59,600 nucleotides of DNA from Bacillota bacterium (lineage in GTDB: Bacteria; Bacillota; Clostridia; Lachnospirales; Lachnospiraceae). The stretch spans positions 1-59,600 of the forward strand of contig JAEYPA010000163.1 of the NCBI GenBank assembly GCA_023411225.1, in the 5' to 3' direction. Below, one piece after another: positions 1-8,501 of this stretch (the stretch's first letter is position 1; the number at the start of each line of letters is the position of its first letter). The position numbers and the translations under genes were made by a program. The notes under the pieces were generated by a model. It was not told the origin of the DNA and did not search any database. It was given only the letters and a program-made list of their open reading frames with translations.

Positions 1-480
1 AAGATAATTGCCACTTTGGATGAATCTTTGAAGACTTATAAGGATGCTTACAATTCAGCTAAGGAGAATCTGGATAATCTGACAAAAGCGTTTTCTAAGT
101 ATCAGTTTATTGCAAATCAAAGTGGTGAGATTGCTTCTGTAAACTATACTGAGGGTGATATGATCATGAACGGAAAGGCTCCAATTGCCTATATCAATAA
201 TACTTCAGTTTCAGTTACAGTAGCAGTGAGTCAGGAGGACATAGGGACCTTAAATGTAGGAGACAGTGCAATGGTAATGGATACTTCCTCATCAGGAAGA
301 TATTCCGGCACAATTAAGGAAATTGCATCAAAGCCATCTACTGAGAGTATGACCAATGCAACATACGATGTTGTGGTGCAGTTAGCAATAGAAGATGGAA
401 CCACCATTTCGACTTCAGATTCACTATCTGTATATTTTGGTGAGTTCTCCATGAATAGACCAGAAAGGAGTACAAAATGA
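1..480 (+). CDS. HlyD/MacA-type periplasmic adaptor, C-terminal part (5' end outside window)
   Basis: The reading frame is open from base 1, so the gene begins upstream of the window. The visible ~159 residues start in a coiled-coil hairpin (Leu/Lys/Glu-rich, residues ~1-30), continue into the second half of a biotinyl-lipoyl-like domain (GEIASVNYTEGDMI) and a beta-barrel segment (VTVAVSQEDIGTLNVGD). This is the order of membrane-fusion adaptors that dock on MacB-type ABC exporters. It overlaps the next gene by an ATGA, and the next gene encodes a second adaptor of the same family, so two adaptors are coupled in one operon. Substrate unknown. Family assignment is good; the exact role is inferred from the downstream permease and ATPase. 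Confidence 0.8.
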   Translation, partial: KIIATLDESLKTYKDAYNSAKENLDNLTKAFSKYQFIANQSGEIASVNYTEGDMIMNGKAPIAYINNTSVSVTVAVSQEDIGTLNVGDSAMVMDTSSSGRYSGTIKEIASKPSTESMTNATYDVVVQLAIEDGTTISTSDSLSVYFGEFSMNRPERSTK

Positions 481-1982
481 AAAATAAGAAGATAAAGATT
501 ATTGTTGCGGTCGTAGTAATAGTTTCTGTTGTATCAATTTCTTTTGGTTTGATAGCTAAAAATGTAACAGAAGACAAAGCAATAGTAACGAAGGAGACAA
601 AAGTAGAAAAGGGTAATATTACAGCAGGTGTCACTGAGAGCGGTTCTGTTACAGTGGGAACCAATGCAATGACCTACGATTTGGATTTATCTGCGGTTAC
701 TTCTAATAGCTCCAGTAGCTCCAATAGCTCAAGCAGCTCTGGAGATTCCAATAGTAATGGTTCCAGTGGAACCAATAATTCTGGTGCTGTAAGTGGCTCC
801 TCCGGCCCGTCTGCTCTCGGCAGTTCCAATGAAAACAGTTTAAACCAAGGCTCTTCTTCATCCTTTGGTTCCGAAAGCAGTTCTTCTAATACGGAAGGAT
901 GTCTCGTTGTAGACACTGTGTATGTAATGGTAGGTCAAAATGTGGCAGTAGGAGATAAACTTATGAGTCTGACAACAGATTCCGTGGCTGCAGCTAAAAA
1001 ATTATTAGAGGAAAGCGTGGAAAACGCTGAACTAGCTGTATCAGAAGCCAAGGTAACCGACAAACAGATAAAGATAACAGCAGAAAGCGAGTATAAATTA
1101 AATATTGCTCAAGGGAAAACAGCGAAATCTGTCTATAATGCTACCATTGACTCAATTGAAAGTAATATTAGTTCCCTAAAAAATCAGATTGCAGATACTA
1201 CGGATTCCAATAGATTAAGTAATTTAAAGGCACAGCTGTCTCAGGCACAAAGTGAAGAAACGGCTAAGAAGTTGGAAGCAAAGCAAACATATGAATTAGC
1301 TCTTGTGAATTATGATAATGCTAAATCCATATATGATGTTGCTATGTCCCAATATGGCAGTGCAACAAAAGAAGCGGAAGAGACGCTTAAGGAAGCCAAA
1401 GAAAAATTAAAGGATCTTGATACTCTTGTTTCTTCGGATAACATCATTTGCTCCTCATATGGAGGAAGTATAGTAGACATTGGATATACAGCCGGTGATA
1501 CCCTTTCTACCGATACGGCTATTGTTCAGTTTGCAGATGTTACAGCAGTTACAGTAAGCGTGAATGTAACACAGGATGACATAGCGGCTGTGAATCTGGA
1601 GGATGGAGTAAATGTGGAATTTATCAGTGATAGTGACAATATGTACCAAGGAACGGTAACTGCAATTGGCAGTGCTGTTACTTCTAGTTCTACTGTCAGT
1701 TATCCGGTGACCATACATGTGACTTCTATACCAGATAAGGTTTTAACCGGTATGACGGCCAATGTCACCTTTATTGCAAAAGAGGTGAAGGATATTCTTT
1801 ATGTGTCTAACAAAGCCATTATCTCAGAGGGAGTAAAATCCTATGTCAATGTGAAGAAGGAGGATGGAACAGTCACTAGGACAGAAGTCACTACCGGCTT
1901 CTCCAATGGTGAAAACGTTGAAATCAAAAGCGGATTATCAGAAGGTGACACAGTACTTATTGAAAGTAAGGTGAATAGCTAA
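477..1982 (+). CDS. Efflux periplasmic adaptor subunit (HlyD/MacA family) with Ser/Asn-rich insert
   Basis: A 501-residue extracytoplasmic adaptor for an ABC exporter. It has an N-terminal membrane anchor (residues ~5-27), then the first half of a lipoyl-like domain that is interrupted by a low-complexity Ser/Asn/Gly stretch (residues ~76-138). The second half follows (VDTVYVMVGQNVAVGDKL), then a long coiled coil (~165-320), a beta-barrel domain, and a C-terminal membrane-proximal domain ending in GLSEGDTVLIES. The start is the ATG in the ATGA overlap with the preceding adaptor, with GAAAGGAG upstream. The stop overlaps the permease start (TAATG), so expression is translationally coupled. The Ser/Asn insert is unusual for the family and looks like a flexible linker. 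Confidence 0.88.
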   Translation: MKNKKIKIIVAVVVIVSVVSISFGLIAKNVTEDKAIVTKETKVEKGNITAGVTESGSVTVGTNAMTYDLDLSAVTSNSSSSSNSSSSSGDSNSNGSSGTNNSGAVSGSSGPSALGSSNENSLNQGSSSSFGSESSSSNTEGCLVVDTVYVMVGQNVAVGDKLMSLTTDSVAAAKKLLEESVENAELAVSEAKVTDKQIKITAESEYKLNIAQGKTAKSVYNATIDSIESNISSLKNQIADTTDSNRLSNLKAQLSQAQSEETAKKLEAKQTYELALVNYDNAKSIYDVAMSQYGSATKEAEETLKEAKEKLKDLDTLVSSDNIICSSYGGSIVDIGYTAGDTLSTDTAIVQFADVTAVTVSVNVTQDDIAAVNLEDGVNVEFISDSDNMYQGTVTAIGSAVTSSSTVSYPVTIHVTSIPDKVLTGMTANVTFIAKEVKDILYVSNKAIISEGVKSYVNVKKEDGTVTRTEVTTGFSNGENVEIKSGLSEGDTVLIESKVNS

Positions 1983-3349
1983 TGAAAATGACAGAATTAT
2001 TACGTCTTGTGAAGCTTAATCTGATTCAGAATAAATTCAAAGTAGTACTTACTTCCATTGGTATTATTGTAGGAGCAGCCACCATTGTTATGGTAATTGC
2101 CATCGGTAAAGGTGGCGAACAGGATGTGGCGGAGCAGTTTAAAAATCTTAATGCAGGAGCAATTGATATTACCTATGGTAATGGATCTGACAAATCAACA
2201 AGTCAAAACAGTGATAAAACACAATTTGATAGGAGTACCTTTCCAAATAGTTCAAATCAGTTAGGAGGGAATACCTTCTCTGGGAAAGATACTAACATGC
2301 CTAATATGGGTGACATGGGTGGTTTCCCGGGCTTTGGACCCTCTCAGGGAGGCTCGGCCAAAGATAGAATGAATAGGCGGAGAATAACTTTGACCATGGA
2401 GGATATGGATGATCTGGAAACCTTTGTCCCAGGTATTAGTGAGGCCTCGATCTCTTATTCCACCAAGCAGGATGTGGAAGGAGGAGAACTGGAGGAAGCG
2501 ACCTCTTATTCCATAGCAGGTGTACTAAGTAACTATCAGCAAATGAGTAACACATCCATGTATGTAGGTGATTTTATTACAGCTGCTAACGAGAATAATA
2601 AAGAAAAGGTTTGTGTACTTGGTTACAATGTTGCTACTGAGATATTTGGCAGTGCTGAGGCTGCTTATGCTGAGACTATCTATATTGATAACAGACCTTA
2701 TATCGTGAATGGTATTTTGTCCGCTATGGGCTCAGTTTCCTCAGGTATCAGTCCGGATGATACAGTATTTATCCCATATTCCACCGGTACCAAATATCTG
2801 ACCTCTACCATTAGTCCAACTATTACCTTAGTGGCATCTGATCTAAGTACTGTCGATACTATTAAAGAGGATGTAAAAACTGTTCTAGCTGAGACTTATC
2901 CTAATTCAGAATTCACCATTTCCGATGCCGGAAGCAAGATGGAAGCAGCCAATGCTTCTAATAAGACCTTGACGATGTTACTTTTTGCTATGGCGGTAAT
3001 CGTATTTATTGTTGGTGGTATTGGTATTATGAACGTACTTTTTGTCTCTATCAAAGAACGGACCAAAGAAATTGGCATTTTAAAGGCAATGGGTTGTTCA
3101 AAAAAATACATCCTGTTAGAATTCCTGGTTGAATCTTGTGTAATCAGCATAGTAGGTGGAATCATAGGGGTAGCTCTAAGCTATATCATCACTCCGATTG
3201 TTGAGTATTTTAATATGACGGTGATCCTTTCAGGAGGTGGAATTGCAATTGCATTGTTATTTGCTGTGATTACCGGAACGATATTTGGTTTTTATCCTGC
3301 TCTTAAGGCATCAAAGCTTGTGCCAGTAGAAGCATTATGTGAGGAGTGA
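1982..3349 (+). CDS. MacB-like ABC transporter permease (FtsX domain)
   Basis: Membrane component of an ABC exporter, 455 residues. A first transmembrane helix (~18-42) is followed by a long extracytoplasmic MacB_PCD-type domain, then three C-terminal helices (~330-352, ~380-405, ~415-440) forming the FtsX domain. The family hallmark around IKERTKEIGILKAMG precedes TM3. The extracytoplasmic domain contains a Gly/Pro/Met-rich stretch near residues 95-130 (MPNMGDMGGFPGFGP). That composition recalls the QFPGG repeats of the small protein encoded next, perhaps a shared interaction surface (inference). Unlike Gram-negative MacB, the ATPase is a separate gene at 4049. Confidence 0.9.
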   Translation: MKMTELLRLVKLNLIQNKFKVVLTSIGIIVGAATIVMVIAIGKGGEQDVAEQFKNLNAGAIDITYGNGSDKSTSQNSDKTQFDRSTFPNSSNQLGGNTFSGKDTNMPNMGDMGGFPGFGPSQGGSAKDRMNRRRITLTMEDMDDLETFVPGISEASISYSTKQDVEGGELEEATSYSIAGVLSNYQQMSNTSMYVGDFITAANENNKEKVCVLGYNVATEIFGSAEAAYAETIYIDNRPYIVNGILSAMGSVSSGISPDDTVFIPYSTGTKYLTSTISPTITLVASDLSTVDTIKEDVKTVLAETYPNSEFTISDAGSKMEAANASNKTLTMLLFAMAVIVFIVGGIGIMNVLFVSIKERTKEIGILKAMGCSKKYILLEFLVESCVISIVGGIIGVALSYIITPIVEYFNMTVILSGGGIAIALLFAVITGTIFGFYPALKASKLVPVEALCEE

Positions 3350-3353
3350 TAGG

Positions 3354-3656
3354 ATGAAGAAAAAGACAAAAATAACTATTATAATAGCAATCTTGGTGCT
3401 GATTTCCGTAGGTGGGACTATAACAGGCATAATGATATGGAAGAATAAGAGGGATGTTACTAAGGAGACCCTTGGTAAAAACCAATCTTATGTATATGGA
3501 CAGATAGAATCCATTGCAGGAAATGATATGAAGCTTGCACTGGTAGAGGTAGTCAAAGAAGAACGAACCAATCGGAAAAGGGGCAGTTCGGAAAATTGGC
3601 CTAATAAGGGTACAGATTCTAATTCAGGAGCCTCTGAAAAAAAGATTCCGGTATGA
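3354..3656 (+). CDS. Membrane-anchored small protein, 5' part of a gene split by a -1 frameshift
   Basis: The start is the ATG at 3354, seven bases after GAGGAG; a GTG at 3339 in the same frame lies before the ribosome binding site. The N-terminus (MKKKTKITIIIAILVLISVGG) is a membrane anchor, followed by VYGQIESIAGNDMKLALVEV, a short beta-rich motif seen in adaptor-associated small proteins. The frame closes at 3654-3656, just after an A7 run. The heptamer A AAA AAG (3638-3644, in phase) is the classical -1 slippery site, and a -1 shift reads straight into the QFPGG-repeat frame that continues to 4039. So 3354-4039 is probably one gene product of ~228 residues. The split could be programmed frameshifting, transcript slippage, a real mutation or a sequencing deletion. 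Confidence 0.7.
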   Translation: MKKKTKITIIIAILVLISVGGTITGIMIWKNKRDVTKETLGKNQSYVYGQIESIAGNDMKLALVEVVKEERTNRKRGSSENWPNKGTDSNSGASEKKIPV

Positions 3657-4039
3657 CGAAGCAAAGTTATCAGACTACTACGTCAGATTCTAAAGGTTCT
3701 CAAGGTGACTCTGTTCCAAACCAGTTTCCAGGAGGAGAAGATGGTCAGTTTCCGGGAGGTCAGTTTCCAGGAGGAGAAGATGGTCAGTTTCCAGGAGGAC
3801 AGATGCCGGGTTCTAATTCGAAAGATTCAGACTCCTCAAAGGATTCCTCAACTGCCACTACCTATCAGCTGACTGGTGAGAAGGTAGAATATATGATTCC
3901 TGTAAAAACAAATGTTACCACTCAACTAGGTGCAGTCACAACCTTTTCTAGACTGGCAGCAGGAGATTATGTAAAATTGTTATTGGATAAAGATGAGAAC
4001 GGAAACGATATCATATTACAGATATGGATTGTTGGTTAG
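3653..4039 (+). CDS. QFPGG-repeat protein, 3' part of the frameshifted gene
   Basis: This is the -1 frame continuation of the preceding reading frame, with an ATGA overlap at 3653-3656. There is no ribosome binding site in front of the ATG and no signal sequence, so independent translation is unlikely to give an exported protein. It carries tandem QFPGGEDG/QFPGG units (residues ~24-53) and a Ser/Asp-rich linker. The C-terminal beta-rich segment (YQLTGEKVEYMIPVKTNVTT, ending DENGNDIILQIWIVG) resembles the end of a small all-beta domain. In related exporter operons a single small secreted protein with this plan sits between permease and ATPase (recollection, not verified). Function unknown. Confidence 0.6.
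   Translation: MTKQSYQTTTSDSKGSQGDSVPNQFPGGEDGQFPGGQFPGGEDGQFPGGQMPGSNSKDSDSSKDSSTATTYQLTGEKVEYMIPVKTNVTTQLGAVTTFSRLAAGDYVKLLLDKDENGNDIILQIWIVG
3722..3811 (+). repeat. Tandem coding repeat (QFPGGEDG / QFPGG)
   Basis: Within the small exporter-operon gene, the unit encoding QFPGGEDG followed by QFPGG occurs twice, ending in QMPG. The DNA units are almost identical, differing mainly at third positions (ccagga versus ccggga), so unit number could vary by slippage. Repeat limits are read directly from the sequence. Confidence 0.8.
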
Positions 4040-4048
4040 GAGAATGGT

Positions 4049-4732
4049 ATGAACAAATTAATTCAAATGGAAGGTGTCAATAAAAGTTATATCATGGGAG
4101 AACAGGAGCTTCGTGTTCTTAAAGACGTAAGTCTGACCGTGGAGAAGGGTGAATTTCTGGCGATTCTTGGACCATCCGGTTCCGGCAAATCTACCCTAAT
4201 GAACCTGATTGGTTGTATGGATACTATGAATAGTGGAACCTATTATCTTGATGGTATAGCCATTCATGAAGCAAAGGATAATCAACTTTATGAGATACGT
4301 AATAAAGAAATCGGCTTTGTCTTCCAAAAATACCATCTGATTCCAACTTATACCGTGCTACAGAACATAATAATGCCACTGATTATTAGGGGGATGAGAT
4401 ATAAGGAAGCAGTCGAAGAATGTATGGAGACCATTGAGTTTATAGGTCTTTCGGATCGAATCAGTCATAAGCCCTCGGAACTGTCTGGTGGGCAGCAACA
4501 AAGAGTAGCTATAGCTCGAGCCCTGATTAGTAAACCTGCCATCCTTTTAGCGGATGAGCCTACAGGGGCATTAGATTCTACTAGTGGAAAAGAAGTATTA
4601 AAGCTATTTCAGAGATTAAATGATGCAGGCAATACTATTGTTATGATTACCCATGATTTAAATGTGGCCAAGGCTGCCAGACGAACAGTAAATATTATAG
4701 ATGGTGTGGTTTATGAAGAAGAATTCGTGTAG
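4049..4732 (+). CDS. ABC exporter ATPase (MacB/LolD type)
   Basis: A 227-residue nucleotide-binding subunit that powers the preceding permease. It has Walker A GPSGSGKST (residues ~41-49), Q-loop (VFQKYHL), ABC signature LSGGQQQRVAIARAL, Walker B ILLADEPTGALDS and H-loop (MITHD). The length and the TGALDS motif are typical of the MacB/LolD/FtsE-like exporter subfamily. A short gap follows the small repeat protein, with GGAGAATGGT upstream of the ATG. It is the last gene of the operon: the stop codon lies inside the ascending arm of the terminator hairpin. Confidence 0.93.
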   Translation: MNKLIQMEGVNKSYIMGEQELRVLKDVSLTVEKGEFLAILGPSGSGKSTLMNLIGCMDTMNSGTYYLDGIAIHEAKDNQLYEIRNKEIGFVFQKYHLIPTYTVLQNIIMPLIIRGMRYKEAVEECMETIEFIGLSDRISHKPSELSGGQQQRVAIARALISKPAILLADEPTGALDSTSGKEVLKLFQRLNDAGNTIVMITHDLNVAKAARRTVNIIDGVVYEEEFV

Positions 4733-4759
4733 TCCCCAAAAGGGCTACACTTTTTCTTT
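4727..4759 (+). terminator. Rho-independent terminator of the MacAB-like operon
   Basis: Arms GTGTAGTCC and GGGCTACAC form a 9-bp stem (one G-U) around the loop CCAAAA, followed by TTTTTCTTT. The stem begins inside the last codons of the ATPase gene. Confidence 0.85.
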
Positions 4760-4801
4760 GGATAAAATTCAAAACAATTCCGTAAAGATTTTTTAACTTC
4801 A

Positions 4802-4830
4802 TTGACATTTATAACTATAAAATGTATAAT
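4802..4830 (+). promoter_or_regulatory. Sigma-A promoter of the ech-hyp operon
   Basis: Perfect consensus TTGACA (4802-4807), 17-bp spacer, TATAAT (4825-4830), directly after the previous operon's terminator. The in-frame ATG at 4822 falls inside the spacer/-10 region, so it cannot be on a transcript from this promoter. This argues for a downstream start of echA. Confidence 0.85.
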
Positions 4831-4908
4831 CTCGATAGAATTTATGGTGAAATGTTCCAATATATCACTTTGTTTTTGCTAAATATTGTGGAAAAGAGGC
4901 TGTTACTT

Positions 4909-6825
4909 GTGTTACTTATAGAAATTCTTGTTTGTTTTCCTGTGCTTATAGGTATGCTATTATGTGTCTGTAAGAAGGAGCTGTTACAAAAACTACTGGT
5001 GTATGTATCAAGTGGAATCATTGTGACCACGGCGCTAATTTTAGCAGCCCAGAACTTTTTTGTCCCTTCCAAACATATTTTTGCTTATAATACGGAATGG
5101 GTCGACATCATTATGTTATTTATTGAGGTCATGATAGGAATATACATAATATATATTGGTATAAAGAAACGAAAATACTATGTTTCCATATTATCCTTAA
5201 TCCAAATGTCTATCATCCTTTGGTTAGAGCTTAGTGGCAAAACAAAGCTCTCCATGGAATATCACATTTATATAGATAAGCTGTCAATTATTATGAGCAC
5301 AGTCATTGCTGTAGTAGGTTGCTTAATCTGTATCTATGCAGTAGGGTATATGAAACAATATCATAACCATCATCAAGAGGTAAAGGATAGAAGCTCCTTC
5401 TTTATAGGTATGCTTTTTGTGTTCTTAGGTGCTATGTTTGGACTTGTATTTTCCAATCAGTTAATGTGGTTGCTGTTCTTCTGGGAGGTTACCACCTTTT
5501 GTTCCTTTTTACTGATTGGGTATACAGAATCAGAAGAAGCAGTAACCAATTCTTTTCGAGCTTTATGGATGAACCTTTTAGGGGGAATTGGTTTTTCAAT
5601 TGCAGTTGCTTATTGTAGCACTAAGTTTGGAATGTTAGGCTTAAATGATATTCTTGAACAAGGTAAAGAGAGCCCTGAGCTAATTCTGATACCGGTATTA
5701 TTTTTAGCCTTTGCGGCACTGATTAAATCTGCTCAGCTTCCTTTCTCAAGATGGCTTTTAGGGGCAATGGTAGCGCCTACCCCATCCTCAGCTCTGCTTC
5801 ACTCGGCTACTATGGTGAAAGCGGGAGTATATTTGCTAATTCGCCTTTCCCCTGCCATGCATGGTAGCATAGCAGGATTCTTGGTGACCACCATTGGTGG
5901 CTTCACCTTTGTAATGGCTTCCTTGCTAGCCATTTCGCAACGTGATGCTAAAAAGCTTTTGGCATACTCCACCATTGCCAACTTAGGTCTCATCGCTGCC
6001 TGTGCCGGTGTTGGAACGACAGAATCTATTTGGGCAGCTGTACTATTAGTAGTGTTCCATGCAGTTTCTAAATCCTTAATGTTCTTATCAGTAGGAGCTG
6101 TAGAGAATATCACAGGAAGTAGAGATATTGAGGACATGCATGGATTAATCGTAAAGTTGCCAGAGATGGCGTTAGTTTTGATTATAGGAATCGCAGGAAT
6201 GTTTTTAGCGCCTTTTGGAATGCTGATTTCAAAATGGGCCGCCTTAAAATCTTTTGTGGATTCAGATAGTATGTTACTTATCTTTTTCCTAATCTTTGGA
6301 AGCGCAGCTACTTTGTTCTACTGGACAAAGTGGATTAGCAAATTAGTTGCAGTATTACATAATAGTGAGAGGATACCTACTAGAGTGAAGGGAAATCAAT
6401 GGTTTTCCTTATTATCACAAGCTAGTATCATGGTTTCTTTATGCTTGTTGTTCCCGCTCATTTCGGATAATTTAATTGAGCCATATCTGGTAGATATATT
6501 TGGTGCAACAGCGCCAACGGTTATTCGACAGGGCAATATAAATATAATGGGTTTAATGCTTGCTACCATTGCCGTGATTCCTTTTGCCATTCGTTTTCTT
6601 ACCTTTAGTAAACATAACAAAATAGTGCCATCTTATATGGCAGGGGTAAATAAAGGGGATGATCGAAGTTTTGAGGATTCCTTTGGTGAACAGAAAAAGA
6701 TGTATCTAGCAAACTGGTATCTAGAGGATTATGTCGGAGAAAAGCGATTATTGAAGCCTGCAATTATATGTAGTGGATTTTTTATTGCAATTCTAATCAT
6801 CGTCGGAGTTGGAGGAGTATTGTAA
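4909..6825 (+). CDS. echA: Ech-type hydrogenase membrane subunit EchA (NuoL/antiporter-like)
   Basis: Large polytopic subunit of a group 4 [NiFe] hydrogenase, homologous to NuoL/Mrp antiporter subunits. It is thought to carry the ion channel driven by ferredoxin oxidation and proton reduction. The sequence is nearly all transmembrane helices, with the proton-antiporter core around GAMVAPTPSSALLHSATMVK and HAVSKSLMFLSVG, and a C-terminal tail ending at the echB start (TAATG). The start is uncertain. ATG 4822 lies in the promoter, and ATG 4852 has a poor ribosome binding site. GTG 4909 has AAGAGG nine bases upstream and leads directly into the first helix, so it was preferred. Length from GTG is ~638 residues, as expected for EchA. 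Confidence 0.88.
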   Translation: MLLIEILVCFPVLIGMLLCVCKKELLQKLLVYVSSGIIVTTALILAAQNFFVPSKHIFAYNTEWVDIIMLFIEVMIGIYIIYIGIKKRKYYVSILSLIQMSIILWLELSGKTKLSMEYHIYIDKLSIIMSTVIAVVGCLICIYAVGYMKQYHNHHQEVKDRSSFFIGMLFVFLGAMFGLVFSNQLMWLLFFWEVTTFCSFLLIGYTESEEAVTNSFRALWMNLLGGIGFSIAVAYCSTKFGMLGLNDILEQGKESPELILIPVLFLAFAALIKSAQLPFSRWLLGAMVAPTPSSALLHSATMVKAGVYLLIRLSPAMHGSIAGFLVTTIGGFTFVMASLLAISQRDAKKLLAYSTIANLGLIAACAGVGTTESIWAAVLLVVFHAVSKSLMFLSVGAVENITGSRDIEDMHGLIVKLPEMALVLIIGIAGMFLAPFGMLISKWAALKSFVDSDSMLLIFFLIFGSAATLFYWTKWISKLVAVLHNSERIPTRVKGNQWFSLLSQASIMVSLCLLFPLISDNLIEPYLVDIFGATAPTVIRQGNINIMGLMLATIAVIPFAIRFLTFSKHNKIVPSYMAGVNKGDDRSFEDSFGEQKKMYLANWYLEDYVGEKRLLKPAIICSGFFIAILIIVGVGGVL

Positions 6826-7700
6826 TGGGAGCAGGGACGATAAAATTATTTTCTATACTTACTTTTGTTTTATTAGGACCTTTTGTGGGTGGCTTATTAC
6901 AAGGATTGGACCGCAAGCTTACAGCACGGCTAGAGGGAAGAGTAGGGCCTCCTATATTACAGCCATTTTATGATGTTTCTAAGTTATTTGGTAAAGATAA
7001 AGTGGTAGTGAATAATCTGCAGAACTTCTTCATTATCGGATACCTTGTGTTTATTGTATTTACAGGTGGCTTGTTCTTTGCAGGTGGAGATATTCTACTG
7101 GTATTATTTGCCCTAACTTTGGCAGAAATCTATCTGATTATGGCATCTTGTTCCTCTAATTCTCCTTACGCAACAATGGGAGCCCAGAGAGAGTTGATAC
7201 AAATGGTTTCCTACGAGCCAATGTTATTATTGGTTGCCATTGGTTTTTATAAGGCAACAGGCAGCTTTAGTGTGGAAGACATCTTAATAAGTAATGAACC
7301 ACTGTTGCGCTATTTACCAGGTATGTTTGTAGGATTCCTATTTATTTTAACAATAAAGTTCAGAAAATCACCATTTGATTTCAGCACTTCCCATCATGCC
7401 CATCAGGAAATGGTGAAGGGGACAACCGTAGAATTTTCAGGCCGAGTACTAGGGATTACCGAGATTGCCCATTGGTATGAAACAATTCTCTTGTTAGGAG
7501 TGGTAATTTTATTCTTTGGAGCTTCTAGCCTTTCCTCTTTGGTAATTGGGATAATAGCTTGCTTCATCGCATATTTCTTTGAAATTATCATAGATATTAC
7601 GTGTGCCAGAATGAAATGGCTGTATATGTTACAGATTACATGGTTAGTAGCAGTTGTACTCGGTATGACCAACCTTCTAATCCTTAATTATTTAATATAG
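6825..7700 (+). CDS. echB: Ech hydrogenase membrane subunit EchB (NuoH-like)
   Basis: A 291-residue membrane subunit of the NuoH/HycD family that connects the hydrophilic hydrogenase arm to the antiporter-like subunit. The family signatures are visible: near residue 30 ARLEGRVGPPILQPFYDVSK, and later the acidic segment around FRKSPFDFSTSHHAHQEMVKG, the NuoH-type loop near the quinone-site position. About seven to eight helices. It overlaps echA by one base (TAATG), and echC follows after a 23-base gap with GGGAGGA. Its partner subunits all lie in order, so the assignment is firm. Confidence 0.93.
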   Translation: MGAGTIKLFSILTFVLLGPFVGGLLQGLDRKLTARLEGRVGPPILQPFYDVSKLFGKDKVVVNNLQNFFIIGYLVFIVFTGGLFFAGGDILLVLFALTLAEIYLIMASCSSNSPYATMGAQRELIQMVSYEPMLLLVAIGFYKATGSFSVEDILISNEPLLRYLPGMFVGFLFILTIKFRKSPFDFSTSHHAHQEMVKGTTVEFSGRVLGITEIAHWYETILLLGVVILFFGASSLSSLVIGIIACFIAYFFEIIIDITCARMKWLYMLQITWLVAVVLGMTNLLILNYLI

Positions 7701-7723
7701 AGTAGAAACTTGGGAGGAATATT

Positions 7724-8149
7724 ATGTCGTTTATTTCAAAATCTCCTTGGGTTATTCATTATGACGGTTCCAGCTGTAATGGCTGCGATATAGAAGTACT
7801 GGCTTGTCTAACCCCTGTCTATGATGCAGAACGTTTTGGTATAGTAAATACAGGAAACCCAAAGCATGCAGATATCTTCCTTGTTACTGGTGGAGTGAAT
7901 ACACAGAACAAAGAGGTTGTACAGCAGATTTACAATCAGATGCCAGAGCCTAAGGTGGTTGTTGCAATTGGTATTTGTGCTTGTAATGGCGGTGTATTTA
8001 AGGATTGTTATAATATCATCGGTGGTGTAGACCAAGTAATTCCTGTAGATGTGTATGTTCCAGGATGTGCGGCAAGACCGGAAGCCATTATAGATGGCAT
8101 TGTAAAGGCAATCGGTATTTTAAAGGAGAAAGAAGGTATCAAGCTATAG
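7724..8149 (+). CDS. echC: Ech hydrogenase small subunit EchC (NuoB-like)
   Basis: Holds the proximal [4Fe-4S] cluster next to the NiFe site. The four cluster cysteines are visible: CNGCDIEVLAC (two plus one nearby), GICACNGGVF and VPGCAARPEAI. Its 141 residues match the short NuoB-like small subunits of Ech and contrast with the longer small subunits of uptake hydrogenases. It has no Tat signal, consistent with a cytoplasm-facing complex. The echD ATG follows the stop with no gap. Confidence 0.94.
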   Translation: MSFISKSPWVIHYDGSSCNGCDIEVLACLTPVYDAERFGIVNTGNPKHADIFLVTGGVNTQNKEVVQQIYNQMPEPKVVVAIGICACNGGVFKDCYNIIGGVDQVIPVDVYVPGCAARPEAIIDGIVKAIGILKEKEGIKL

Positions 8150-8497
8150 ATGGAACAGATAATTAAACTCGTTGATAGAGATAAATTGATTACGGAAACA
8201 TTGCATTATAAGCATGATGGATATCGTTTGGTGCAAATATGTGCTACAAAACTAACAGAAGGCTTTGAGCTTACCTATTCTTTTGATTTACATAATCACT
8301 TAGAGGCGGTTCGTATTCAAATACAACCAGAGGATGAGGTTACAAGTATTAGCAGCATCTATAGTTATGCATTTTTATATGAGAACGAAATGAAGGATTT
8401 GTTTGGCATTAAGATTACTATGATTTCACTGGATTACCAAGGTAATTTTTATCGTACAGCGGTAAAAACTCCATTTAACACACCAAAAGGAGAGTAA
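8150..8497 (+). CDS. echD: Ech hydrogenase subunit EchD (NuoC-like)
   Basis: A short (115-residue) NuoC-like subunit that joins the small and large subunits. The family feature is the C-terminal part SIYSYAFLYENEMKDLFGIK, corresponding to the NuoC/30-kDa signature with its E-x-x-DLFG core. It begins right after the echC stop, and GGAGAGTAAAGC provides the ribosome binding site for echE at its end. Assignment rests on this motif and on position in the conserved echABCDEF order. Confidence 0.9.
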   Translation: MEQIIKLVDRDKLITETLHYKHDGYRLVQICATKLTEGFELTYSFDLHNHLEAVRIQIQPEDEVTSISSIYSYAFLYENEMKDLFGIKITMISLDYQGNFYRTAVKTPFNTPKGE

Positions 8498-8501
8498 AGC
8501 T

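Noticed and set aside
338..664. Reverse-strand open frames opposite the adaptor genes (also 674-916, 1455-1718)
   Set aside because: They lie entirely opposite well-supported genes, lack ribosome binding sites and show composition mirrored from the coding strand.
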